Origin: Pseudobdellovibrionaceae bacterium
Lineage (GTDB): Bacteria; Bdellovibrionota; Bdellovibrionia; Bdellovibrionales; UBA1609
Length of the DNA stretch: 64,000 nucleotides
Direction of reading: 5' to 3'
Assembly: GCA_018663505.1 (NCBI GenBank)
Contig: JABJQG010000020.1
Span: 88,152 to 152,151 of the forward strand
Part shown: positions 1 through 7,235 of the stretch, piece by piece
Layout: every line of letters begins with the position of its first letter
Position numbering within the stretch: the first letter of the stretch is position 1
Program-made: the position numbers and the translations under genes
Notes under the pieces: model-generated
The model's database searches: none
What the model saw: only the letters and a program-made list of their open reading frames with translations
What the model was told of the DNA's origin: nothing

Positions 1-1
1 T

Positions 2-1117
2 TCAGGTGGATCTCCGTATGCATCCTTGTTTAAAGATGCCATCTTTTATGCAAAAAACTGTTCCGTAAGTGACATTCACATTGAACCCACCTCTACTGGT
101 GTTCTTATACGAATGCGAAACAACGGTGAGCTAAAAGATTGGAAAAAACTTCCTTTGGACTATAGGCAAAGCTTCATCCAAGAGGTCAAAAGACTGAGTA
201 ATCTATCAATTGCTATCAGTAATCGGCCACAGGATTCAAGACTTTCACTTCCATCATGGGATTTAGCTTTGAGAGTCAACAGTACACCCATGTTATATGG
301 AGAAAAGATTGTACTAAGGCTTCTTGACCTGAGCACTACCTTTGATTTTGAATCAGCAAATATTGATGAGTCTTGTGCCGTTGATATTAAAAAGGCAGTT
401 CAAAATAAAAATGGAGTCATAATAATATCAGGGCCAACTGGTAGTGGAAAAACGAGGACACTCTATACCCTGCTCAATTCTCTTGAGAAAGAACAAAAGA
501 ATATTGTAACTCTTGAAGATCCTATTGAGTACACTTTTGAAAGAATCAATCAAATTGAAATTAATGAGAAAAATCTTAGCTTCAGCGATGGGCTTAGGGC
601 AATTTTAAGACAAGACCCTGATGTTATCCTTGTTGGTGAGATCAGAGATTTTGAAACTGCGGATTTGTGTTTCAAAGCAGCGGCTACTGGACACTTGGTA
701 CTTTCTTCTCTTCATGCAAACAGCTCCACGAAGGTTGTTGATCGTCTGCTAAATTTGGGTATTGATCAGTATATTATCGAGTCAAATTTAAGATTTTCAG
801 CGGCACAGCGACTTTTGAAAAAAATCTGCCAAGGTTGTTCATCAAAAGCTTCACTTGAGGATATTGATAATTTAGGTCTCACTCTTGCCAAGGCCAATAT
901 TGATAATAAGGTGAGTAACTTTAAGGTTAGAAACCCATCAGGTTGTAAATCGTGTGATAACGGAATCGTGGGAAGAGTGCCTGTCATTGAGTACATTACA
1001 AAGGTCGAACTGGACTTTTCTAATCCATTAATTCCAAAAGAGTCTCTACGTCAGGCGACTCTTAAGTTGGCCCAAAAAGGCCTTGTCGATATCAACGAGG
1101 TATTAGATGCGCAATAA
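2..1117 (+). CDS. GspE/PulE-type secretion ATPase, 5' end outside window
   Basis: The reading frame is open to the left edge, so the N-terminus is missing. Visible features are the SDIHIEP motif typical of GspE/PilB ATPases, a Walker A motif GPTGSGKT about 136 residues after the TTG at 26, a Walker B-like segment ILVGEIRD, and a C-terminal pair of CxxC motifs (CQGC and CKSC) like the zinc knuckle of GspE. Members of this family are cytoplasmic hexamers that power type II secretion or type IV pili. Here the gene overlaps the following thiol oxidoreductase gene by 11 bp and heads an F-like conjugation operon, so a role in conjugative pilus or DNA transfer is inferred. F-type systems normally have no such ATPase. 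The family call is firm; the role is not. Confidence 0.85.
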   Translation, partial: SGGSPYASLFKDAIFYAKNCSVSDIHIEPTSTGVLIRMRNNGELKDWKKLPLDYRQSFIQEVKRLSNLSIAISNRPQDSRLSLPSWDLALRVNSTPMLYGEKIVLRLLDLSTTFDFESANIDESCAVDIKKAVQNKNGVIIISGPTGSGKTRTLYTLLNSLEKEQKNIVTLEDPIEYTFERINQIEINEKNLSFSDGLRAILRQDPDVILVGEIRDFETADLCFKAAATGHLVLSSLHANSSTKVVDRLLNLGIDQYIIESNLRFSAAQRLLKKICQGCSSKASLEDIDNLGLTLAKANIDNKVSNFKVRNPSGCKSCDNGIVGRVPVIEYITKVELDFSNPLIPKESLRQATLKLAQKGLVDINEVLDAQ

Positions 1118-1874
1118 ATTTATAGCAATAGCTTTATGCCTATCTTCGAGCATGGTGTTTGCTGATAGTGAATTTAAGTATTTTGATGATAAGATTAACT
1201 ATTGGTCTAGTGATAAAAAAGTTGAAATTAAAAAAACAGAAAAATTGTCACCTACTAAGAAACCTAAAGATACAAAGACATTTAACTGGTCAAACTACCT
1301 TAATCCTAAAAATGATGACTTTTTTAAAGAAGGAAACTACACACCACCGGCCCCTTTTATGGAGTTAGCCAGAAATCCAACGGACAAAAATATTAAAAAT
1401 TGGATTGCTTATAATAAGCTAAAAAATCAATTATCAAAAAGACTCCAAACTAGGATGCAGACATATTTAGCAAAAAACACCAAAGGAGAGAAACAAAAAG
1501 AAGCCATTACCCTATATAAGAAAAAGGTACATAAAATAAAGGTCTCTGCTATCGACCCTGCTAGGTATCGAGTTAGAATGTTTTTTGATTCAAAATGTCC
1601 TCACTGTAAAAAGATGTTTGGAACACTTGTTAAATTACAGAGTGCGGGAGTTTTTGTTGAGGCCCTACAGGTTGATAAAGGTACTCTTAGATCTTTACAA
1701 TATCCAATACCAATTCGTCCAGCATCACAAGAAGAGATTAAACAGCACAAAATAGAGGCCGTACCATTTACCTTGATAGCTGACCTGAAAAAGAAGGTTT
1801 TGTATCCACCCTTAAGGGGCTATCAAAGTATGAATACAGTTATGAATCTGTTGAAGGAAGCTGACAATCTATAA
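1107..1874 (+). CDS. Periplasmic thioredoxin-fold protein, TraF/TrbB-like
   Basis: This 255-residue protein has an N-terminal signal peptide ending near SMVFADS. Its C-terminal half holds a thioredoxin fold with a CPHC active site in the segment FFDSKCPHCKKM and a probable cis-proline in EAVPFTLI. Proteins of the TraF/TrbB group assist disulfide bonding of conjugative pilus assembly factors in the periplasm. The lysine-rich stretch after the signal is a linker without known function. The gene overlaps the upstream ATPase gene and precedes the pilin-like gene, with GAGG before its ATG. It is a conjugation-type protein by context; the exact orthologue (TraF or TrbB) cannot be decided. Confidence 0.8.
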   Translation: MRNKFIAIALCLSSSMVFADSEFKYFDDKINYWSSDKKVEIKKTEKLSPTKKPKDTKTFNWSNYLNPKNDDFFKEGNYTPPAPFMELARNPTDKNIKNWIAYNKLKNQLSKRLQTRMQTYLAKNTKGEKQKEAITLYKKKVHKIKVSAIDPARYRVRMFFDSKCPHCKKMFGTLVKLQSAGVFVEALQVDKGTLRSLQYPIPIRPASQEEIKQHKIEAVPFTLIADLKKKVLYPPLRGYQSMNTVMNLLKEADNL

Positions 1875-1968
1875 ATAAAAATTGGCCTACGACTACAAAC
1901 GAGGCATTCGCAACAATTTAAGAGCTATCGACCATTAGGAGATAGAACTTTATGTCGTGGGAGGCCAC

Positions 1969-2373
1969 ATGAACACAATGTTACTAAATCATATGGTTGA
2001 TGTATCAACCATACCCAAGCTTTCAGAAGATGGGCCTAGAGGACCAAAATATTGGTTTTTGATCTTGCTAGGAATAATTCTAACATCATTAGTTTGCTTA
2101 GATTCTTATGGAGCATCAAGACTGCCCGGAGTTGATGCTGCCAATAAACTAGAAGCCGCAGGAACACTTTTAAAACTTGTTGATACGGCACTGTTTATTT
2201 GGGGTGCTCGCATCTTTGCAGGCATTGCAATTCTTTCTGCTGGATGGAATCTCAAGGAGCAAAGATTTGGTGTTGCTGTTATCTGTGTCGTTAGTGCTCT
2301 AATTTTTGGAACAGCACCAATTTGGGTCAAAAATATCTTTGACATTGGTGGTGGTAACGGAATTTTTTCGTAG
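1969..2373 (+). CDS. Pilin-like membrane protein (TraA/VirB2 position)
   Basis: This 134-residue protein is hydrophobic. It has a first membrane segment at about 30-48 followed by a YGAS sequence that could be a leader-peptidase site, then two further hydrophobic segments separated by a short charged loop (NLKEQR). That layout, a long leader and a mature part with two helices, is what F-type TraA and VirB2 pilins show. The start was chosen at ATG 1969 because GGGAGG lies 5 bases upstream; a GTG at 1957 is in frame. It sits immediately before traL, where the pilin gene lies in F. Sequence identity to pilins is not recognisable, so the call rests on topology and position. Confidence 0.6.
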   Translation: MNTMLLNHMVDVSTIPKLSEDGPRGPKYWFLILLGIILTSLVCLDSYGASRLPGVDAANKLEAAGTLLKLVDTALFIWGARIFAGIAILSAGWNLKEQRFGVAVICVVSALIFGTAPIWVKNIFDIGGGNGIFS

Positions 2374-2387
2374 TGAGGATTTAAGAG

Positions 2388-2699
2388 ATGTACGATTATT
2401 CAGATTTACAAACGAACCATGGCAGAAGAGTTAGCCAAACAATAGATTCTCCTATAACCGTCTTTGACTTTTGGGAGCTTGGAGATGTTTTTATTGGACT
2501 ATTTATTATTATGATTTTTGGTGTCATCGCATACTCATGGTGGATTATGAGCATTTTATTACTTTTATTTTTAGTTCTAGGCCCTGTGGTTAAGAAGAAA
2601 AATAATCGCGGCATTTATCTTCATTGGCCTTATCGCCATTTAAAAATGAACTTGCCCGGAATTATTAATCCTAAGGGAAGAACTAGATATTCAGACTAA
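2388..2699 (+). CDS. traL: TraL-like conjugation membrane protein
   Basis: A 103-residue protein with two closely spaced hydrophobic helices (about 30-65) and short polar ends. TraL proteins are about 90-110 residues with this layout and form part of the mating-pair apparatus in the inner membrane. The segment DFWELGDVFIGLF followed by a C-terminal basic part (YRHLKMNLPG) fits the family. It sits between the pilin-like gene and traE, as in F-type operons. The TraL assignment is well supported by size, topology and gene order. Confidence 0.75.
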   Translation: MYDYSDLQTNHGRRVSQTIDSPITVFDFWELGDVFIGLFIIMIFGVIAYSWWIMSILLLLFLVLGPVVKKKNNRGIYLHWPYRHLKMNLPGIINPKGRTRYSD

Positions 2700-2717
2700 C
2701 AAACAAAGGAGACGTTA

Positions 2718-2930
2718 ATGAGCAATTCAGAAAAAGCAAATACAAAATCTAATGGAGGAAACTATGCAAGGAGACCTATTGAAGAGATTAAGGCCTTTAA
2801 ATCTAAAGATGGAAAATATTTTGTCGTTCAAACTATTAAAACGTGCATTTTACCTATTAATTATGTGGATACGATCATTAAAAATGAAAGCCCGCTCAAA
2901 AATGGAAAATCTATTGAAAAAGAGCAGTGA
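2718..2930 (+). CDS. Small hypothetical protein in tra operon
   Basis: This 70-residue soluble protein has a good ribosome binding site (AAAGGAG) before its ATG. It has no signal peptide or membrane segment and a mixed-charge N-terminus. No family is recognised. It lies between traL and traE, a place where F-like operons carry no conserved gene. A second tiny frame follows immediately after its stop. Confidence 0.5.
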   Translation: MSNSEKANTKSNGGNYARRPIEEIKAFKSKDGKYFVVQTIKTCILPINYVDTIIKNESPLKNGKSIEKEQ

Positions 2931-2931
2931 G

Positions 2932-3015
2932 ATGATTGGAGCCATGGAAAAAGGCATTGAGGCCGCAAAGATCACGACACCTCCAAATGGTGTATATGAA
3001 GGAGTAGACTTATAA
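2932..3015 (+). CDS. Possible 27-residue coupled ORF
   Basis: The ATG at 2932 lies one base after the stop of the preceding small gene (TGAGATG arrangement), which would allow translational coupling. The frame could also begin at ATG 2902. The short peptide (MEKGIEAAKITTPP in its middle) has no known relative. It may be only a chance frame in the gap before traE. Confidence 0.2.
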   Translation: MIGAMEKGIEAAKITTPPNGVYEGVDL

Positions 3016-3063
3016 GTTCTCCCTAAATATCTTTGTTTTAAGGCCGCACTCCTAAGGGAGAAA

Positions 3064-3678
3064 ATGCTTCTACAATATTTTGTTTTGGCACTGGTAGGTG
3101 TTTTTTCAGCGTACTTCTTTATAAGCCGAAGTGAGATTGGAGGTCTTTACACTCAACTCAGGCAGAAAGAGTATATTTTAGCTCCTGGAGTTGTTGATTT
3201 TACTCCGGCATCTCCTCAAAGTGTTTCTGATCAATATGTTGATGATGCTGCAATGTCGTTTCTCTCATTACTTGGAAATATTAATGCCATTAATATTGAT
3301 GGAAATTACGAACGCTTATCAAAATTTATGGGAGCTGAATTAAAGATTCGATTTGATGCTGAAGTGGCCGAATGGCGAGAGACTGTAAAACTTGAGAATA
3401 TTTCTGAGATATTAAAGATTACAGATAAAGAAATTATCTCAGATGATAATGGTTACTATCGTCTTGTTGCCGTCGCTAATAGAGAGCGATACGTCAATAA
3501 TGAGTTTCTTGGCACTTCAGATGAAATTATTGAAATGATTTTACAACTTGTTCCTCCACAGAAAGGTAAAGAGTGGTTTCTTCAGATAAATTCACTCACA
3601 CGTTCAGAATCTAGTTCATTTAGAGGCCGTGAAACAAAAGGTAAGTCATCAAGAGAAAAAAGGAGTTCAAATGAGTAA
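3064..3678 (+). CDS. traE: TraE-like conjugation protein
   Basis: A 204-residue protein with one N-terminal membrane helix (about 3-21) and a periplasmic domain. TraE is the F-type counterpart of VirB8, an inner-membrane scaffold protein. The segment YVDDAAMSFLSLLGNIN followed by a YERL stretch matches the helical start of the TraE periplasmic domain. GGGAG precedes the ATG. The last bases overlap the start of traK. The C-terminal tail is unusually basic and Ser-rich. Confidence 0.75.
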   Translation: MLLQYFVLALVGVFSAYFFISRSEIGGLYTQLRQKEYILAPGVVDFTPASPQSVSDQYVDDAAMSFLSLLGNINAINIDGNYERLSKFMGAELKIRFDAEVAEWRETVKLENISEILKITDKEIISDDNGYYRLVAVANRERYVNNEFLGTSDEIIEMILQLVPPQKGKEWFLQINSLTRSESSSFRGRETKGKSSREKRSSNE

Positions 3679-4477
3679 TACCATATTAAAAATAATAACT
3701 CTGATTAGTCTTTTAGTTTTATCTGACTTTGCCTTAGCGAAGGATATCTATTACGGGTCAGGAATAGAAACAGTAAAACTAGTTTATGGACAACCAACTA
3801 TTTTTAGATTCCATAAACAAGTTCGTACTATTTCTCAAATCCATAGGTTTGATATTCAGCCAGCAGATCAAAATGATCCAGATTACTCTGTTCTGACCGT
3901 CAAGCCTCGCTTCACAAAAGGAACAAGTAAGGCCGTTTTTATTCTTAGTGATGGTTCACCAGTAAATGTAAAACTAGTCATGGCATCAAAATCATATAAA
4001 AAGAGTGAAGCCTTTTATGATTTCAAGCCAAAGAGTCAATTGATTGAACGTGGTTCTGATAACTCAAATCTCCCTGTTGTTACAGAGATTGAATTGATGA
4101 AAGCAATGATCAGAGATGACTTGGTTACTGAATATAAGAAGAAAAATCTGAATAAATGGATTAACTCTCATTTTGAAAAAGTTTCAGTTTATCTGAAGCG
4201 TATTTACACGGGCAAAGAGTATAACGGATATGTTTTTACAATAATTAATAATCGCAGATACTCGGGGATATCAATTGATATTAAAAAATTGATTTTAGGA
4301 GACCCTAATCTTGCAGTTCTATCTCAGATTGATGATGAATTTCTTCCTCAGAGAAAAAAGAAGTCCAAATCAACAACTTTAAGAATCGTTGCAAAATCAA
4401 GTGCGACATATGGAAATGTAACGTTACCAATAACAATTGTTAAACCAAAGAAGAAATCTAAAAAAGGAGGGAAATAG
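3671..4477 (+). CDS. traK: TraK-like secretin-type conjugation protein
   Basis: A 268-residue protein with a signal peptide ending at DFALA. TraK is the VirB9 counterpart and forms the outer-membrane core ring with TraV and TraB. The early segment of beta-strand character (IETVKLVYGQPTIFRF) resembles the N-terminal secretin-like domain of TraK. The start at 3671 is set by GGAG seven bases upstream; the open frame begins earlier, inside traE. The stop codon overlaps the GTG start of traB. Confidence 0.75.
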   Translation: MSNTILKIITLISLLVLSDFALAKDIYYGSGIETVKLVYGQPTIFRFHKQVRTISQIHRFDIQPADQNDPDYSVLTVKPRFTKGTSKAVFILSDGSPVNVKLVMASKSYKKSEAFYDFKPKSQLIERGSDNSNLPVVTEIELMKAMIRDDLVTEYKKKNLNKWINSHFEKVSVYLKRIYTGKEYNGYVFTIINNRRYSGISIDIKKLILGDPNLAVLSQIDDEFLPQRKKKSKSTTLRIVAKSSATYGNVTLPITIVKPKKKSKKGGK

Positions 4478-5709
4478 TGATTGATCATAATAAACTCATT
4501 CAAACTATTACAAGACCTCTTGCTGGTTTTATGAAATTGATCAATCAAGATCAAAAAATTAAAGTGGGTCTTGTTGCTTTTTTAGCTTTGGTAGGGATTT
4601 ATGTTATTAGCAAATCTGCGGAGTCTAATCGAGTTATCTATAAAAGCAACTATAGACCAGACTTTGACAGTGGAAGGATTCTTAATGATCCCAAAAACTC
4701 TTATCTTAAGGGCAAAGAAAAACTTTTAACAAAGGCAACCAAGAAATTAGTTGATTCTCAAAAAGTTTTAGTAAGCCGTATTGATTCTTTGGAAAAGAAG
4801 CTTCTTGATAGTCAGGAGATGGCCAAAGAGACAAAGAAGGTATCTGAAGTAGAAAAAACTAATGCTGATGTGTCAATTCCAGAAAATGGAGTAGAACCTA
4901 TCAAAGTTTATCCTACAGATGCACCACTTGAACAGTCAGTGCCAGTATCAAACTTGGGAACAGCATCTTTTACAGCAAAAAGTCAGCGAAGTCGTACCCG
5001 TGGATACAAAGGCCCTTCAGTTATTTCATTTCCTGTTAAACAGAAACGAGTAGAAGAAGGAGTTGTTCTTCCTACAGGAAGTTATGTAAAAGCGAAACTG
5101 ATGACTGGTATTGATGCTCCAGAGGGTAAAAATTATCCTGTGCTTCTTGCTTTAGATTTTTCTTATATCGGGCCAAATAAACATCGTGTTGATTTAACTG
5201 GCTGCTTTATGATTGCTAAGACATCTCCTTCATTGGCCACAGAAAGAATAAATTTTCAGGCTAATCGACTTTCTTGTGTTTCTAAGAGTGGTAAATTCTT
5301 TGAGAAAACCATTAGTGGATTTGTAGCTGATGATAGTGACAATACTTTTGCTGTTAAGGCCGAAGTCAATTCTAAGCAAGGCCGAGTTGCCAAAATGGCA
5401 TTTATGAAATCAGTGGTTGATGGAATTGGTGAAATAATCACTCGTAAAAGCAAGTCCATTGGTGGCAAGAATCCAGACGCAGCAAATGTGATGGTTCAAA
5501 ATGGTGCTCAAGGTGCAGCGTCTAAAGTTTCTGACTGGTATTTAAAACAGGCAACATCACTTCTCCCAACACTTTCAGTGGGGTCAGGACAAGATGTATG
5601 GGTGATTATGCAAGAAAGCGTTACCTTGCCAAACGATTTTTTTAGAAAGAATGAAAGGAGAAAAAGAGATGCAAAAGTATTTTCCTATTTTAGCCGTGCT
5701 ATTGATTAG
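4477..5709 (+). CDS. traB: TraB-like (VirB10-type) conjugation channel protein
   Basis: A 410-residue protein with a cytoplasmic N-terminus, one membrane helix at about 28-46, a coiled-coil stretch at about 85-125, a variable linker, and a C-terminal beta domain beginning near VVLPTGSYVKAKLMTGIDAP, the hallmark of TraB/VirB10. Such proteins span both membranes and transmit energy to the outer-membrane pore. The GTG start overlaps the traK stop and has AAAGGAGGG upstream. Two cysteines in the beta domain (GCFMIAK and LSCVSK) are typical of TraB. The end overlaps traV. Confidence 0.85.
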   Translation: MIDHNKLIQTITRPLAGFMKLINQDQKIKVGLVAFLALVGIYVISKSAESNRVIYKSNYRPDFDSGRILNDPKNSYLKGKEKLLTKATKKLVDSQKVLVSRIDSLEKKLLDSQEMAKETKKVSEVEKTNADVSIPENGVEPIKVYPTDAPLEQSVPVSNLGTASFTAKSQRSRTRGYKGPSVISFPVKQKRVEEGVVLPTGSYVKAKLMTGIDAPEGKNYPVLLALDFSYIGPNKHRVDLTGCFMIAKTSPSLATERINFQANRLSCVSKSGKFFEKTISGFVADDSDNTFAVKAEVNSKQGRVAKMAFMKSVVDGIGEIITRKSKSIGGKNPDAANVMVQNGAQGAASKVSDWYLKQATSLLPTLSVGSGQDVWVIMQESVTLPNDFFRKNERRKRDAKVFSYFSRAID

Positions 5710-5953
5710 CACTAATTTTGCAGGGTGTGCTCATACATCCCCCGGAATGAAGATCCTTGAGGAGAGGGCCAATTATTCAGATATAAAAAATGTCCGACCG
5801 GCGGACAAAAGTCACTCGGCAAGAAGTGGATCTCAAGTTAAAAAGGCTTGGTTGTATCCACATGAGATGCCGACGGGTGACTATTTTGGAGGAGCTTGGT
5901 TACATTTGGTGGTTAAGGAAGATCGTTGGAATGTGAAGGAATTGATTAGGTGA
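5669..5953 (+). CDS. traV: TraV-like outer-membrane lipoprotein
   Basis: A 94-residue lipoprotein with a signal ending in the lipobox FAGC. The C-terminal segment (AWLYPHEMPTGDYFGGAWLH) resembles the part of TraV that contacts the core ring. TraV (VirB7 counterpart) anchors the conjugation channel in the outer membrane. It is shorter than F TraV (171 residues). The start follows AAAGGAG and overlaps the end of traB. Its stop codon is the first base of the hairpin array described separately. Confidence 0.7.
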   Translation: MQKYFPILAVLLISTNFAGCAHTSPGMKILEERANYSDIKNVRPADKSHSARSGSQVKKAWLYPHEMPTGDYFGGAWLHLVVKEDRWNVKELIR

Positions 5954-6023
5954 TTCTCCACGCAGTGAGTGGAGAATTTGTCACGCTATGAGTGACGAAT
6001 TGTGAACTCGATGCGTTCACAAT
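5953..6023 (+). repeat. Array of three tandem hairpins, 23-nt period
   Basis: Three consecutive inverted repeats begin at 5953, 5976 and 5999, each with a 9-bp stem and a 7-nt loop, neighbours sharing two bases. The left arms are ATTCTCCAC, ATTTGTCAC and ATTGTGAAC; the right arms are GTGGAGAAT, GTGACGAAT and GTTCACAAT. Stems 1 and 3 are perfect and stem 2 has one G-U wobble. Loops are GCAGTGA, GCTATGA and TCGATGC. The stem sequences differ between units while pairing is kept, which indicates selection on structure. It lies right after traV, with no T-tract, so it is not a standard terminator. Confidence 0.85.
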
Positions 6024-6128
6024 CTTGGATCATACCTAATCTAAAAAGTTGTGTATTAACGAATAGTTAATGACTTTTTTGTGGTGATATACTACATAAT
6101 ATTAGTCAGTCACCATTAGGAGGACAAA

Positions 6129-6362
6129 ATGAAAAAAAGAAGAAAGTTTTCAGAGATTTATGAAGATATGGACAGTATTAACAAAAGAAAGCCCACTATA
6201 GAAGAGTTAAATGAATTAGAAGAGACTCTTAAAAAAAGTGAACTCATTATTTCTGAATCAGAAAATGAGACGGATTCTGATGGGGTTCCACAGGTTGATA
6301 AATCAGCAATGAATCGTAACAAAATAGAGGATATCAATGGCAACGAACCGAATAGGATTTAG
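6129..6362 (+). CDS. Small acidic protein, possible antitoxin
   Basis: A 77-residue hydrophilic protein, basic at the first ten residues and strongly acidic afterwards, with a clear TAGGAGGA site before the ATG. No family is recognised. It overlaps the start of the PIN-domain gene by 26 bp, the layout of an antitoxin-toxin pair. The pair interrupts the tra operon and is preceded by its own AT-rich spacer. The antitoxin role is inferred from context only. Confidence 0.45.
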   Translation: MKKRRKFSEIYEDMDSINKRKPTIEELNELEETLKKSELIISESENETDSDGVPQVDKSAMNRNKIEDINGNEPNRI

Positions 6363-7140
6363 GCAGTTTTTAAGAAAAGTAAATGAATCTCAAGATATAA
6401 GAATTATTGTTGATTCTAATATCATCATTTCTTATTTTGATGAAATTCATTCAGCACATGATGATGTAAGTAATTTATTGAACAGCTTAGATAGTATTGC
6501 AAATGTTACGCTATATACAACTGTCACTACAAAGTCAGAGTTTTTGGACTATCAGAGACGAAAGTTGCTTACGATGGGCCTTTTATCCCTCAATGAAGAA
6601 TTTAAGGATAAAATAAAGCTTAAACCTGACTGCTCTGAAGTTATCAATACTGTTAAACTTAGAAAGAACATGAGATTAGGTAGAGAGATTAAGCGAGTAT
6701 CTGATGAATCAGAAATAAATTCAGCATTAAATTACTTCAGAGATAGTGAAATTAAAGAAATTAAAAAAGTTTTTAGAGCTAGAGATATTCAAGATGAAGC
6801 TGGTTGGCTTAAAATATGTACTATATTTTTGAAGACTAAACTTTTGGAGCAAGAAAAACTTTTGGATAGCTTTTGTAATTATCTATCGATTCATGATGGA
6901 TCACAAAAAAATCTTTTTACTGTTAGTGAAATTGATTGGAATAAGGCCACCATCATATCTGCTGAGACAGGAATGGGTTATTCCGATGCAATGATCTTAA
7001 ATATGGCCTGTTCTACTGAAATAGAATTTATTGCAACCCTTGATTTTGATTTGGTATATGCTGGAGCCTTTCAAATGCAAAAAAGCATATTACTGCCAGA
7101 CAATAGAATTAAAACATTTAAAAGAATTCTTAAAAATTAG
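6337..7140 (+). CDS. PIN-domain protein, possible toxin ribonuclease
   Basis: A 267-residue protein with acidic residues spaced as in PIN nucleases: D26 in IIVDSNIIISYFD, a Glu near 68 in TTKSEFLDY, an Asp near 216 in GYSDAMIL and acidic residues in ATLDFDLVYA near 235. PIN domains bind metal and cut RNA; many are toxins of type II toxin-antitoxin systems. At 267 residues it is about twice the VapC size, with a helical insertion in the middle. It overlaps the small acidic gene upstream and lies before traC. It may stabilise the element. The fold is fairly clear; the toxin role is inferred. Confidence 0.65.
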   Translation: MATNRIGFRQFLRKVNESQDIRIIVDSNIIISYFDEIHSAHDDVSNLLNSLDSIANVTLYTTVTTKSEFLDYQRRKLLTMGLLSLNEEFKDKIKLKPDCSEVINTVKLRKNMRLGREIKRVSDESEINSALNYFRDSEIKEIKKVFRARDIQDEAGWLKICTIFLKTKLLEQEKLLDSFCNYLSIHDGSQKNLFTVSEIDWNKATIISAETGMGYSDAMILNMACSTEIEFIATLDFDLVYAGAFQMQKSILLPDNRIKTFKRILKN

Positions 7141-7235
7141 CGATAAAGGTCAACTAACCATAGAGGCCGTATAAAAATTTAAAGACAGCTCGACGACAAC
7201 CAACGAGAGCACTTTCTTAATAAAGAGGTGTTTTC

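Noticed and set aside
1875..1968. Shared leader between the spacers at 1875-1968 and 7141-7235
   Set aside because: Both have a loosely similar stretch around CGAC-ACAA-ACGAG, but the match is gapped and too short to claim a repeat.
2752..2931. Alternative frame overlapping the small gene between traL and traE
   Set aside because: Its first part is in another frame of the better-supported 2718-2930 gene; only the tail after 2932 was kept as a weak candidate.
5953..6023. CRISPR array from the regular 23-nt period
   Set aside because: There are no constant repeats and variable spacers; each unit is itself a hairpin and the units abut or overlap.
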